From: Paracoccaceae bacterium
Lineage (GTDB): Bacteria > Pseudomonadota > Alphaproteobacteria > Rhodobacterales > Rhodobacteraceae
NCBI GenBank assembly: GCA_002402045.2
Contig: NVUX02000070.1
Span: 1 to 58,301 of the forward strand
DNA: 58,301 bases
Direction: 5' to 3'
Within the stretch, counting starts at the first letter, position 1. Every line of letters begins with the position of its first letter. This document shows, piece after piece, positions 23,255-31,582 of this stretch. The position numbers and the translations under genes were made by a program. The notes under the pieces are model-generated. The model was given only the letters and a program-made list of their open reading frames with translations, had not been told where the DNA came from and did no database searches.

Positions 23255-23953
23255 ATGTATTCTCACCACGACGAATCCCACTTTGTAACCCGCGCCGGCT
23301 GGCTGCGGGCGGCAGTGATGGGTGCAAATGACGGCATTGTATCTACCGCCTCTATTATAATCGGTGTGGCGGCGGCAGGCACCGGCCAAACAGCGATTTT
23401 GCTGGCGGGGCTTGCAGGGCTGATCGCGGGCGCTATGTCTATGGCCGCCGGAGAATATGTGTCGGTCTCCTCACAGTCTGATTCCGAAGATGCAGACCTT
23501 GAGCGCGAGCGCACCGAGCTGGAGGCCAACCCTGATGCCGAGCTTGGCGAGCTCGCCACCATTTACGAAATGCGCGGCCTCACGCCAGAGCTGGCGCTGG
23601 ATGTGGCCACGCAGCTTACCGCGCATGACGCGCTAGAAGCCCATGCGCGAGATGAACTGGGCATTACGGACCTGAGCAAAGCCCGCCCAGTGCAAGCCGC
23701 GCTCGCCTCGGCAGCCACCTTTACCGCAGGTGGCACCCTGCCCCTGCTCGCCGTTATTTACGCCCCGCTCGGTAGCCTGATCTGGATCACCACCGTGATC
23801 TCGATTTTGGTGCTTGGGGTTCTTGGTTTGCTATCAGCCAAAGCCGGTGGCGCGCCCGTTGTGCGGGCCATTGCGCGCGTTACCTTATGGGGCGCCGCCG
23901 CCATGGGTGCTACCGCGATTGTGGGCCGGATATTTGGCACGGTTGTCGGTTAG
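23255..23953 (+). CDS. VIT1/CCC1 family transporter
   Basis: This 232-residue inner-membrane protein is of the VIT1/CCC1 family, which moves iron or manganese. It has the signature RAAVMGANDGIVSTASIIIG, AGAMSMAAGEYVSVSSQSDS in the second membrane segment with its Met-rich stretch, a cytoplasmic helical hook (residues 70-135) and three more C-terminal helices. Five membrane segments fit the family. Glutamates in the hook helices (ELEANPDAELGELATIYEMR) agree with metal-binding sites seen in family members. It stands alone after the lysine genes; no metal regulator or binding motif is evident. Confidence 0.92.
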   Translation: MYSHHDESHFVTRAGWLRAAVMGANDGIVSTASIIIGVAAAGTGQTAILLAGLAGLIAGAMSMAAGEYVSVSSQSDSEDADLERERTELEANPDAELGELATIYEMRGLTPELALDVATQLTAHDALEAHARDELGITDLSKARPVQAALASAATFTAGGTLPLLAVIYAPLGSLIWITTVISILVLGVLGLLSAKAGGAPVVRAIARVTLWGAAAMGATAIVGRIFGTVVG

Positions 23954-24080
23954 CGCCACCCGACACCGTCCAATTCTGAGCCACCTGCGGCCCCCAAGCA
24001 CCCGCCCAAGAAAAAGGAATTTTTGCAATTCCCCCTTAAGCGCAAGGCCGTGTCCCCTAGCCACCAAGTCGGGGCGACAC

Positions 24081-24109
24081 GCCCCCTCGCGTAAACACGC
24101 TCCCCCCTG
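24081..24109. repeat. 29 bp intergenic repeat, copy 1
   Basis: Bases 24081-24109 (starting GCCCCCTCGCGTAAACACGC) match 52191-52219 in 28 of 29 positions, the one difference being A against C. The copy lies in the 230-base gap upstream of the flavoprotein gene. A short GGGGCG/CGCCCC hairpin (24071-24085) overlaps its left edge. It is a candidate dispersed repeat of this genome. Confidence 0.75.
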
Positions 24110-24183
24110 TGGGGCGCAAATACGCTCCCGTTTTCCTTTTGTTGATACTTTCATTGCCAAGCCAAACCTGCCAGTGTGCCGCC

Positions 24184-25464
24184 ATGAAGCCTGACTTACA
24201 CAATTCCATCTGGGAGCATCTCGCGCCCCCGCGAAAACCGGCCCCAAAATTGGCCCAGGCGCTTACCGCTGATGTTGTCATTATTGGTGGCGGGCTTACA
24301 GGGCTGAGTGCCGCATACCATCTCGCAAAATCGGGCCGTCAGGTTGCCCTTATCGAAAGCCGCACCATTGGCTGGGGCGGCTCGGGGCGCAATAATGGTC
24401 AGGTCATTCCAACCCTTGCGGCTATGGAACCCGCAGCGATGGAAAGCCGCTATGGAGAGCAGGCCGCACTGTTCATTCACATGGTGCGTGATAGCGCGGG
24501 TGAGCTGTTTGACTTTATCAGCACGCACAAGCTTGCGTGCGACGCCGAACAAACCGGCTGGTTTCAGCCTGCCCATTCACCCGACCATCTTCGGCTTTCG
24601 GAAGCGCGTGTGAGCGCGTGGCAAAAGTATGGAGCGCCCGTTGAGCTGCTGGATAAGTCCGCGGGCGATGCGCTTCTTGGCTCGTCTCATTGGCATGGCG
24701 GCATGCTTAACCGCTCGGGTGGCCACATTAACCCGCTGAAGCTGAGCCATGAGCTGGCGCGTTTATGTGCGGAAAACGGGGTGCAGAGCTTTGAACACAC
24801 GCCCGCAACGGCTATCACCCCAAAGGGTGACGGATGGCAGATCACCACGCCGGAGGGGGAGATCTCGGCCAACGCCGTTCTGCTCGCCACCAACGCTTAT
24901 ACCGACGAAAACATCGAGCCGCGCATTGCGCGCTCAATTGTGCCGCTTACCGCCTACCAGCTGGCGACCGAGCCGCTGACAGAGGCCCAGCGAGCCGAGA
25001 TTATTCCCGCCCGCCAAGCTATTTCTGACACCCGCGGCGACCTCTGGTATTTTCGCTACACCAGCGACCATCGGCTTGTGACCGGCGCGGCGCTATTGCT
25101 TAAAGCCGGCGCCAAGCCCCGCCTGCAAGCCCTGCTCAAACGCCGCCTAGAAACGGCCTTTCCCAGCCTTGCACCACTTAGTTTCTCGCACGTTTGGAAT
25201 GGTTTTGTAGGCATCACGGCTGATTTTACTCCGCGCTTTCACGAGCTTGGCCCGAACTATTACAGCTTTACCGGCTATAATGGCCGTGGCCTCGCGCTTA
25301 CGCTGCCCATCGGCCGTGAGTTCGCCAATAAAATCAACGGCCAGCCCTGCGCACTGCCATTTGAAGCCCCTCGCCAAATCCCGCTGCACGGCGTGGTTAA
25401 GCGCGTGGCCCGCTCCCGCCTCATCCTCACCCGCCTGCAAGATAAACAAAGGTATAAGCCATGA
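24184..25464 (+). CDS. FAD-dependent amine oxidoreductase (DAO family, PuuB-like)
   Basis: This 426-residue protein of the DAO family has an N-terminal FAD-binding motif VVIIGGGLTGLSAAYHLAKS near residue 30, and typical DAO segments GRNNGQVIPTL, GGHINPLKLSHELARLC and LLATNAYTDENIEPRIARSI. The C terminus SFTGYNGRGLALTLPIGRE is the second FAD contact. It resembles gamma-glutamylputrescine and similar amine oxidases in length and motifs, but the substrate is unproven. I start at MKPDLHNSIWEHLAPPR, where the N terminus resembles this group; upstream frame sequence includes the intergenic repeat. It overlaps the next gene by four bases. Confidence 0.85.
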   Translation: MKPDLHNSIWEHLAPPRKPAPKLAQALTADVVIIGGGLTGLSAAYHLAKSGRQVALIESRTIGWGGSGRNNGQVIPTLAAMEPAAMESRYGEQAALFIHMVRDSAGELFDFISTHKLACDAEQTGWFQPAHSPDHLRLSEARVSAWQKYGAPVELLDKSAGDALLGSSHWHGGMLNRSGGHINPLKLSHELARLCAENGVQSFEHTPATAITPKGDGWQITTPEGEISANAVLLATNAYTDENIEPRIARSIVPLTAYQLATEPLTEAQRAEIIPARQAISDTRGDLWYFRYTSDHRLVTGAALLLKAGAKPRLQALLKRRLETAFPSLAPLSFSHVWNGFVGITADFTPRFHELGPNYYSFTGYNGRGLALTLPIGREFANKINGQPCALPFEAPRQIPLHGVVKRVARSRLILTRLQDKQRYKP

Positions 25465-25919
25465 TCCCGATGATTGAAAAACGCCACATTGAAGCCGAGC
25501 TGGTGCGGGATTTTTACGAGGTTTTGCTTAAATCCATAAGCAAAGACGCCGCGCAAGAGATTATCCGCGAGGCCATCGCCAGCTCTGCCATTCGCCAAGG
25601 CCAAGCGCTGGCCGCAGAGCTGGATACCCCTCCGGGCTTGCAAGATTTTGAGCGGCAATCCGCGCCTTGGTATGCCAATAATGCCTTGGAGCGCGAGATG
25701 CTGCACAGCGCCCCCGAGCGGCTGGACTATAATATTACCCGCTGCGAATACGCTGCTATGTATAAAGAAATGGGCCTCGGCGAGATCGGCCACCTGCTAA
25801 GCTGCAACCGAGACGCCGCTTTTTGCGTGGGGTATTCTGAGGACATGGAGCTAACGCGGACCCAAACGATTATGGAAGGCGCGTCGCATTGCGATTTTCG
25901 GTATCGGATGAAGGGTTAG
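25461..25919 (+). CDS. L-2-amino-thiazoline-4-carboxylic acid hydrolase-like protein
   Basis: This 152-residue protein fits the ATC hydrolase family: it has RCEYAAMYKEMGLGEIGHLL, a conserved cysteine-containing C-R-D segment SCNRDAAFCVGYSEDME, and the ending LTRTQTIMEGASHCDFRYR, with T-x-x-x-EG and a C-D-F near the C terminus. The founding enzyme opens the thiazoline ring on the way to L-cysteine, but many members act on other substrates. It starts four bases inside the flavoprotein gene, so the two are translationally coupled; a shared catabolic pathway is inferred. A second ATG nine bases on is an alternative start. Confidence 0.8.
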   Translation: MIPMIEKRHIEAELVRDFYEVLLKSISKDAAQEIIREAIASSAIRQGQALAAELDTPPGLQDFERQSAPWYANNALEREMLHSAPERLDYNITRCEYAAMYKEMGLGEIGHLLSCNRDAAFCVGYSEDMELTRTQTIMEGASHCDFRYRMKG

Positions 25920-25992
25920 CGGACTGCGGGTTTTACTTTTGGTAGGAAAGTTCCTATATATTTGATAATTCCTTAAATTCAGGCCGAATAAA

Positions 25993-26283
25993 ATGTCAAA
26001 ACATCAAAGAACTACTTCAGTTGCCACAAAAAATGGTGAAATTTCTAGGAAGTCTCCAAAGTCCGGAGCCAAATTTGCTGCGCGGGATTCTAAAACCGGC
26101 CAATTCAAATCAGCTCGTTCCAGCTCGAAGTCAACCGCAGCATCTGCATTAACAGTTCGTTCCAGCTCAAAGTCAGCCGCAGCAGCTGCATTAGTAACTC
26201 GTCCCAACTCAAAAACAACAGCTGTGATGTATAAACTCGCACACGAAAAAATTGACATGCTTAATCGCCTTGCCAAACGATAA
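25993..26283 (+). CDS. putative antitoxin with internal repeats, Doc partner
   Basis: This 96-residue basic protein lies just upstream of, and overlapping, a Doc-like gene. It is Ser-, Ala- and Lys-rich. Residues 42-55, 56-69 and 70-83 are three imperfect 14-residue repeats (RSSSKSTAASALTV, RSSSKSAAAAALVT, RPNSKTTA...). A preceding RDSKTGQFKS resembles short segments in other putative antitoxins. The C-terminal AVMYKLAHEKIDMLNRLAKR could be the toxin-binding helix. It has no known DNA-binding domain that I can see. The antitoxin role is inferred from gene order. Confidence 0.5.
   Translation: MSKHQRTTSVATKNGEISRKSPKSGAKFAARDSKTGQFKSARSSSKSTAASALTVRSSSKSAAAAALVTRPNSKTTAVMYKLAHEKIDMLNRLAKR
26116..26241 (+). 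repeat. three 42 bp tandem repeats in the putative antitoxin
   Basis: Units 26116-26157, 26158-26199 and 26200-26241 share the pattern CGTTCCAGCTCGAAGTC, later CGTTCCAGCTCAAAGTC, and a diverged third. The first two units differ at only a few positions. Copy number would change protein length in steps of 14 residues without altering frame. Confidence 0.75.
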
Positions 26284-26674
26284 TAATCACTACGTCATTA
26301 CTTTAGACGACACCATCACCGCGCACGAAATTATAATTATAGTTTCGGGAGGTCGTTCAGGTGTGCTGAACGAATCCAATCTACTGTCGGCGATTTCACG
26401 TCCATATTGCGGCTACTTTAGTTCTCTATCTGAAAAGGCCGCCGTACTAATGGAGGCTCTCATTCAAAACCATGGTTTTGTCGATGGCAATAAGCGCTCG
26501 GCAGTTTTTCTGTCATTGACGATGATTCGACTCAGCGGTTTTGATGTTTTGCCACTTAATCCGAAGGACGACGTTGACCTTCAAATTGAAGATATGGCTG
26601 TTGCATTGGCAGAAGGTCGTATCAATTCTGAAGATATTTGTGCATGGCTCACCCCCCGCCTCAAACCCATCTAG
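26252..26674 (+). CDS. Doc/Fic-family toxin
   Basis: This Fic-fold protein of the death-on-curing branch has the active-site motif NHGFVDGNKRSAVFLSL (H-x-F-x-D-G-N-K-R) near residue 75. Before it, GVLNESNLLSAISRP matches the Doc N-terminal helix. Doc toxins phosphorylate EF-Tu, while other Fic proteins AMPylate targets; either is possible. The frame begins with a TTG at 26252, inside the antitoxin gene, and a later TTG at 26270 is an alternative; I see no good ribosome site, so translational coupling is likely. It lies just upstream of rpsF with no obvious functional link. Confidence 0.82.
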   Translation: MTCLIALPNDNNHYVITLDDTITAHEIIIIVSGGRSGVLNESNLLSAISRPYCGYFSSLSEKAAVLMEALIQNHGFVDGNKRSAVFLSLTMIRLSGFDVLPLNPKDDVDLQIEDMAVALAEGRINSEDICAWLTPRLKPI

Positions 26675-26710
26675 TCCTTGCATTCCCCCCCAACCCCGCT
26701 ATAACCCGCT

Positions 26711-26762
26711 CATCCCCCGCAATCTATGATCGCGGAAGCCTCTCGTATGCGGATGGGGGATG
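26711..26762 (+). promoter_or_regulatory. stem-loop leader upstream of rpsF
   Basis: CATCCCCC at 26711-26718 pairs with GGGGGATG at 26755-26762, enclosing a region that could fold further. It lies 45 bases before the rpsF ATG. Bacterial rpsF-rpsR leaders often carry an RNA bound by the S6:S18 complex that represses translation. This is a candidate by position and stem only. Confidence 0.4.
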
Positions 26763-26807
26763 TTAGAACCCGCATTTTGAAGCACGCTTAAAAATAAGGA
26801 ATATGAT

Positions 26808-27170
26808 ATGGCTCTATATGAGCATATTATGATCGCGCGTCAGGACCTGTCCAACACGCAAGCCGAGGCTCTGATCGAGCACTTCGGCGGGATCCTCGCT
26901 GACAACGGCGGCAAAGTTGTTGATAGCGAATATTGGGGCCTCAAAACGATGGCCTACAAAATTAACAAAAACCGCAAAGGCCACTATGCCTTTATCAAAT
27001 CAGACGCCCCTTCGGCTGCTGTTTTGGAAATGGAGCGCCTTGCACGTTTGCACGAAGACGTTATGCGCGTTTTGACCATTCGGGTTGACGAGCATGAAGA
27101 AGGCCCATCGGCCGTTGTGCAAGCCAAAAACAGCCGTGACGAGCGCCCGCGCCGTCCGCGCCGCGATTAA
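26808..27170 (+). CDS. rpsF: 30S ribosomal protein S6
   Basis: S6 binds S18 and 16S rRNA in the platform of the 30S subunit. The 120-residue product has the family core: MALYEHIMIARQDLSNTQAE, an early GGKVVDSEYWGLKTMAYKIN strand pair, KNRKGHYAFIKSDAP, and the RLARLHEDVMRVLTIRVDEH helix and strand. The extended basic tail (RDERPRRPRRD) is common. An AAGGA site precedes the ATG, and rpsR follows 17 bases later, the usual S6-S18-L9 order. Confidence 0.97.
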   Translation: MALYEHIMIARQDLSNTQAEALIEHFGGILADNGGKVVDSEYWGLKTMAYKINKNRKGHYAFIKSDAPSAAVLEMERLARLHEDVMRVLTIRVDEHEEGPSAVVQAKNSRDERPRRPRRD

Positions 27171-27187
27171 AGGAAGGACTTTAAACC

Positions 27188-27415
27188 ATGGCAAACAAAC
27201 CATTTTTCCGCCGTCGTAAGACATGTCCTTTCTCGGGTGATAACGCCCCGAAAATCGACTATAAAGACGTGAAGCTGCTGCAACGCTATATTTCAGAGCG
27301 TGGCAAAATTGTGCCTTCCCGTATCACCGCTGTATCGGCCAAAAAACAACGTGAGCTGGCAAAAGCCATCAAACGTGCTCGTTTTGTGGCGCTACTGCCC
27401 TACGCTGTTAAGTAA
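27188..27415 (+). CDS. rpsR: 30S ribosomal protein S18
   Basis: This 75-residue S18 protein pairs with S6 in the 30S platform. It begins [20 protein letters not shown] and has [20 protein letters not shown] and the end [11 protein letters not shown] cysteine and basic patch in the N terminus are typical. It has an AAGGA ribosome site and precedes rplI by 12 bases. Confidence 0.97.
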   Translation: MANKPFFRRRKTCPFSGDNAPKIDYKDVKLLQRYISERGKIVPSRITAVSAKKQRELAKAIKRARFVALLPYAVK

Positions 27416-27427
27416 AGGAGAAAAACA

Positions 27428-28057
27428 ATGGAAGTAGTTCTTCTTGAACGCGTGACCAGGCTTGGTCAAATGGGTGATGTTGTATCCGTTAAAAACGGCT
27501 TTGCACGTAACTTTTTGCTGCCCCAAGGCAAGGCGCTTCGTGCGACCAAAGCCAACTTGGCGCAGTTTGAAACACAGCGCGCCCAGCTAGAAGCCACCAA
27601 CCTCGAAACCAAAGCAGAAGCCGAAGCTTTGGCTGGCAAGCTCAATGGACAGCAGTTCATCGTGATTCGCTCAGCCTCTGATGCGGGTTCGCTTTATGGT
27701 TCCGTAACCAACCGCGATGCGGCTGATGTGGCAACTGCTGGCGGCTTTACCGTTGATAAGCGCCAAGTGGTGCTGAGTGAGCCGGTAAAAGCGCTTGGCC
27801 TACACGAGATGACTGTTGTGCTTCACCCTGAAGTGCGGTGCACCATCCACATCAACGTGGCCCGCTCGGTTGAAGAAGCCGAGCTTCAGGCTTCCGGCAA
27901 AACAATCCAGGAATTGCAAGCCGAGGCTGATGCCGAAGCTGATTTCGACATTGCCGAGTTGTTTGACGATGTTGGCGGCGCCGCCAATGACGACGACGAT
28001 GACAGCGGCCCCGTGGAAGATGCTCCGGCAGAAGACACAGAGCAGCCTGAGGTTTAA
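27428..28057 (+). CDS. rplI: 50S ribosomal protein L9
   Basis: L9 bridges the base of the L1 stalk on 23S rRNA. The N-terminal domain is clear: [20 protein letters not shown] and [20 protein letters not shown], then the long connecting helix ([20 protein letters not shown]) and the C-terminal RNA-binding domain with [15 protein letters not shown]. At 209 residues it is longer than E. coli L9 (149) because of an acidic tail ([20 protein letters not shown]) seen in other alphaproteobacteria. It ends before a terminator at 28076-28110. Confidence 0.97.
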   Translation: MEVVLLERVTRLGQMGDVVSVKNGFARNFLLPQGKALRATKANLAQFETQRAQLEATNLETKAEAEALAGKLNGQQFIVIRSASDAGSLYGSVTNRDAADVATAGGFTVDKRQVVLSEPVKALGLHEMTVVLHPEVRCTIHINVARSVEEAELQASGKTIQELQAEADAEADFDIAELFDDVGGAANDDDDDSGPVEDAPAEDTEQPEV

Positions 28058-28075
28058 CCCCCTCTTGAACAATTC

Positions 28076-28110
28076 AAAGGGCCGTGTGCATACTGCGCGC
28101 GGCCTTTTTT
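28076..28110 (+). terminator. rho-independent terminator of the rpsF-rpsR-rplI operon
   Basis: GCCGTGTGC at 28081-28089 pairs with GCGCGCGGC at 28095-28103 around a five-base loop, including two G-T pairs, and is followed by CTTTTTT. It lies 19 bases past the rplI stop and 14 bases before the next gene. Confidence 0.88.
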
Positions 28111-28123
28111 ATTGGAGATACAT

Positions 28124-28738
28124 ATGCCCATTCGCTCTATCCTGGCCTTCGCTTTGATCGGGCTGGCGTTTTCCATTCTCAGCATATTTTTTCTGGATTA
28201 TGCACTGGCGCCCAAGGTGTTGGCGCTCGGCAAAGGCGACGAGGCGCTGTGGCATTTCATCACCGACATTGGTGATTCAAAATATATGGGCATTTTGCTC
28301 GTGCTTATCGGGCTGACTGGCTTTATTCTGGCAAAACTACGCCCCGACAATGCCGCGTGGCCCGCCCTCTGGAAAAAGGCGCTCCTAATTTCTGCAGTGG
28401 TCTCTGGCACCGGTATATTCATCCTCGTCGTAAAATTCATTGTTGGCCGGGCGCGGCCCTATATGGGAGATATCGGTTTTCACCCGTTTACGTACGGCTC
28501 AGATTTCGCCAGCTGGCCTTCCGCCCATACCACCTCGGCATTTGCGTTTGCGATGACTGTGGGCATGGCATTTCCCATTTTGAGATGGCCACTTTTCGCC
28601 CTCGCGTCCCTTACCGGCTTTAGCCGCATGGTGCTCGGCGTGCATTACTTGGGGGATGTCATTATGGGCGCAACCATCGGCACGCTTGGCGCGGTACTGA
28701 TCCATAATTGGCTACGCCCGAAACTTATGCTAACGTAA
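28124..28738 (+). CDS. PAP2 family phosphatase
   Basis: This is a 204-residue inner-membrane phosphatase of the PAP2 superfamily. All three catalytic motifs are visible: KFIVGRARP (K-x6-R-P) near residue 108, PSAH near 133, and SRMVLGVHYLGD (S-R-x5-H-x3-D) near 170. About six membrane helices are present. Substrates of such proteins include undecaprenyl diphosphate and phosphatidic acid; which one applies here is unclear. The ATG is eight bases after GGAG; an in-frame TTG upstream overlaps the terminator region and is unlikely. Confidence 0.9.
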   Translation: MPIRSILAFALIGLAFSILSIFFLDYALAPKVLALGKGDEALWHFITDIGDSKYMGILLVLIGLTGFILAKLRPDNAAWPALWKKALLISAVVSGTGIFILVVKFIVGRARPYMGDIGFHPFTYGSDFASWPSAHTTSAFAFAMTVGMAFPILRWPLFALASLTGFSRMVLGVHYLGDVIMGATIGTLGAVLIHNWLRPKLMLT

Positions 28739-28821
28739 AAGTTATCCCCGTTATCCCCGCAATTCACAGGCGCATAAACCTGCGGCATGATGTATACGTT
28801 CCTTAAGAAATGAGGGTTAAA

Positions 28822-30297
28822 ATGGCAGATGGTGGGCAGCAGATGGAGGCAGAGATTAAATCTCTACCCCATAATATCGAGGCAGAACAAGCGCTTCTCG
28901 GCGCGCTTTTGGTCAATAACGAGGTTTTTGACCGCATAGCCGCCATCGTGGATGATTCGCACTTCTATGATCCGGTGCATCAGCGGATATTTGAAAAAGC
29001 CGCCGCTCGTATCCAAAAAAACATGCTGGTGTCCCCGGTTACGCTGAAAGCATTCTTTGAAGATGACGAGGGATTGAAGGAGCTTGGGGGCGCGGCCTAC
29101 CTCGCTCGTCTCGCTGGCGCGTCCATTTCCCTGTTTGCCGCCAAAGATTATGCACAGCAAATTTATGATCTCGCCCTGCGCCGAGATCTTATTGCCATCG
29201 GGCAGGATATCGCGGGCAAGGCCGCCTCTGTAGAGGTTGATAAAGAGCCAGACGAGCAGATTGTGGAGGCCGAACAGGCGCTCTATATTCTCGGCGAAAG
29301 GGGCAATGCCGAAAGCGGTTTCCAGAGCTTTCTGCGCGCGGTCACCAGTGCGGTAGACGCCGCCAATGCCGCTTACAAGCGTGACGGCCAGCTTTCGGGC
29401 ATCTCCACCGGCTTGATTGATATGGACAAAAAACTCGGCGGGCTGCACCCGTCTGACCTGCTCATCCTCGCTGGTCGCCCCTCGATGGGTAAAACCTCGC
29501 TCGCCACAAATATTGCCTATAACATCGCCAAAACCTACAAAAAGGGTATTTTGCAGGATGGCACCGAGGGCGCGATTAATGGCGGGGTGGTTGGTTTTTT
29601 CAGCCTTGAGATGTCGGCTGACCAGCTTGCCGCGCGTATTCTCTCCGAGGCCGCGCGCATTCCGTCCCATAAAATCCGTGCCGGTGATCTGGATGAAACC
29701 GAGTTCCGCCGCTTTGTGGAAGCCGCCAAAGAGCTGGAAAAATGCCCGCTTTATATTGATGATACCGCCGCGCTGCCTATTTCCACCCTCGCCGCCCGCG
29801 CCCGCCGCCTTAAGCGGCGCCATGGTTTGGATGTGCTCGTAATCGACTATCTCCAGCTTATCCGCCCCGCCACCGCTAAAGATAGCCGCGTGAACGAGGT
29901 GTCTGAAATCACGCAGGGCCTGAAGGCGATCGCCAAGGAGCTGAACATCCCGGTGATCGCGCTCTCCCAGCTTTCGCGTGCGGTTGAAAGCCGCGATGAT
30001 AAGCGCCCGATGCTGTCAGACCTGCGGGAATCCGGCTCGATCGAGCAAGATGCCGACGTGGTTATGTTTGTGTATCGTGAGGATTATTATAAAGAGCGTG
30101 AGAAACCTGGCGAGCATGAAGTAGATAAAATGCTGGTATGGCAGGATGAAATGAGCCAGATCATGGGCAAAGCCGAAGTGATTATCGGCAAGCAGCGCCA
30201 CGGGCCAATTGGCACGGTTGATCTTTCGTTTGAAGCAGAATTCACCAAATTTGGCAACATCGCCAAGCCCTATCAGCAGGGCGGAGATTTTGGGTGA
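28822..30297 (+). CDS. dnaB: replicative DNA helicase DnaB
   Basis: DnaB is the hexameric helicase at the replication fork. The 491-residue product has the N-terminal primase-interacting domain, starting LPHNIEAEQALLGALLVNNE, and the RecA-like ATPase with LHPSDLLILAGRPSMGKTSL (Walker A), a Walker B LDVLVIDYLQLIRPAT, ALSQLSRAVESRDDKRPMLS, and the arginine-finger region IIGKQRHGPIGTVDLSF. The ATG is six bases from GAGG at 28812-28815; an in-frame ATG four codons upstream lacks one. Its stop overlaps a GTG start of the next gene. Confidence 0.96.
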   Translation: MADGGQQMEAEIKSLPHNIEAEQALLGALLVNNEVFDRIAAIVDDSHFYDPVHQRIFEKAAARIQKNMLVSPVTLKAFFEDDEGLKELGGAAYLARLAGASISLFAAKDYAQQIYDLALRRDLIAIGQDIAGKAASVEVDKEPDEQIVEAEQALYILGERGNAESGFQSFLRAVTSAVDAANAAYKRDGQLSGISTGLIDMDKKLGGLHPSDLLILAGRPSMGKTSLATNIAYNIAKTYKKGILQDGTEGAINGGVVGFFSLEMSADQLAARILSEAARIPSHKIRAGDLDETEFRRFVEAAKELEKCPLYIDDTAALPISTLAARARRLKRRHGLDVLVIDYLQLIRPATAKDSRVNEVSEITQGLKAIAKELNIPVIALSQLSRAVESRDDKRPMLSDLRESGSIEQDADVVMFVYREDYYKEREKPGEHEVDKMLVWQDEMSQIMGKAEVIIGKQRHGPIGTVDLSFEAEFTKFGNIAKPYQQGGDFG

Positions 30298-31454
30298 CGC
30301 AAAAGAGCCTCGGAACGCAGCCCAAAAATGCCGGAAATCCACGCCCCCTGCAAAATGGCTTTCGCTTTCTGGGGCAAAAAACCTCCCCCTCGTATGACCG
30401 TGCTTTTTCCAACCAGATTGCCACGCACTGCCTCGGCAAAAAATCTACCGCCCCCGCCCGCTGCCCGCCAGAAAAGTTCGGCTCCACGTTATGCCGTTGG
30501 GATGGTGATAAAGCTGTTCTGGGCCGCTCCGGCAGCGCGGGAAAGCTCGCTCTTGATCCAGACGGGCAGTTTTACGCCCCCATCAAACACGGTAAACTCA
30601 ACCGCGTGGCTGGCGTCATAAACGAAATGAAAGCCCTCGGGCACCACACCCCTGTCACCCTTAATATGCACGATGCTCGGAGCTATGGCACGTCGCCAGA
30701 TACCGCTGTGTGTTGGCCAATTATCACCTACAATCGCCGCCCTCGCGCACAAAACCTTGTCCTCTGGCCCCTGCCGGGTTTTCACACACCCGGGATAAAT
30801 AAGTACGTGCACCAAACCCCGATCGACCCTTTTTCCTTTGATCAAAAACTGGATATTGCGCACTGGCGCGGCCATCTTTCCGGCCCGACCAACACGCCAG
30901 AGGCTCGGGCTAGCGATGTGCTTAGAAAGCTGGCCGACCCCACTTCGGCTATCGATAATACTACTATATTACAGCAGCTCTCCGGCAATACGCGCTTCAA
31001 TGTGGTTACGCAGTTCGCAGGCTCAAAATCGGTAGACGCCGCTTTTGCCTTAAAAGGCATACACAAAGCCGCCGCGCAGCATCCACTCATCGCCAAGCAT
31101 TGCCAAAAGCGAGTAAACCTCCGCTGGTTTTTCAAAGCCAAATATATTCTCAGCCTTTCCGGCACAGATACCGGCTCCAATTTCCTAATGGCCGCAAATT
31201 CGTACTCCGTTGTGCTAAAAGAGGAAGACGGCTGGGCGCTGTTTTACACCACCGCCTTTCAGCCTTGGCAGCATTATATCCCGCTATTACCCGGCGCGCC
31301 CGATATCATTGAGAAGCTCGCGTGGGCGCGTGCCAACCCCAAAGCCTGCCAGCGCATGAGCAAAGCCGCACGCGCGGTCTGCGCCAAGCTCGCCACGCCT
31401 GAAAACCGCCAGCACATCTTGCGCGCCGTGCTTGAGGGCATTAGCCTTTCTTGA
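30294..31454 (+). CDS. GT90-family (CAP10/LpsA-like) glycosyltransferase, copy 1
   Basis: This 386-residue protein resembles the glycosyltransferase 90 / lipopolysaccharide-A family: WFFKAKYILSLSGTDTGSNF, the SNF-containing nucleotide-sugar pocket, YSVVLKEEDGWALFYT, and QPWQHYIPLLP are the core motifs. It shares the same blocks with the gene that follows, so the two are paralogues. In Rhizobium relatives LpsA adds sugars to the LPS core; a role in LPS or surface glycan synthesis is inferred. The GTG start overlaps the dnaB stop; the first 45 residues have no counterpart in the paralogue, so the true start may lie further in. Confidence 0.82.
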   Translation: MTQKSLGTQPKNAGNPRPLQNGFRFLGQKTSPSYDRAFSNQIATHCLGKKSTAPARCPPEKFGSTLCRWDGDKAVLGRSGSAGKLALDPDGQFYAPIKHGKLNRVAGVINEMKALGHHTPVTLNMHDARSYGTSPDTAVCWPIITYNRRPRAQNLVLWPLPGFHTPGINKYVHQTPIDPFSFDQKLDIAHWRGHLSGPTNTPEARASDVLRKLADPTSAIDNTTILQQLSGNTRFNVVTQFAGSKSVDAAFALKGIHKAAAQHPLIAKHCQKRVNLRWFFKAKYILSLSGTDTGSNFLMAANSYSVVLKEEDGWALFYTTAFQPWQHYIPLLPGAPDIIEKLAWARANPKACQRMSKAARAVCAKLATPENRQHILRAVLEGISLS

Positions 31455-31582
31455 CTTTTAGCGGAACCGAGGGTTTATATTCAGTCGTATCCACTCGGGC
31501 AGGCGCGCATGTTAACACCCTATAAAATTGGCCGTTTCACCTTCACACACCGCACGCTTGGTCATACGGGAATAAACCACTG

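Noticed and set aside
28864-29823. 319-residue antisense frame inside dnaB
   Set aside because: A shadow of dnaB; composition mirrors the sense gene.
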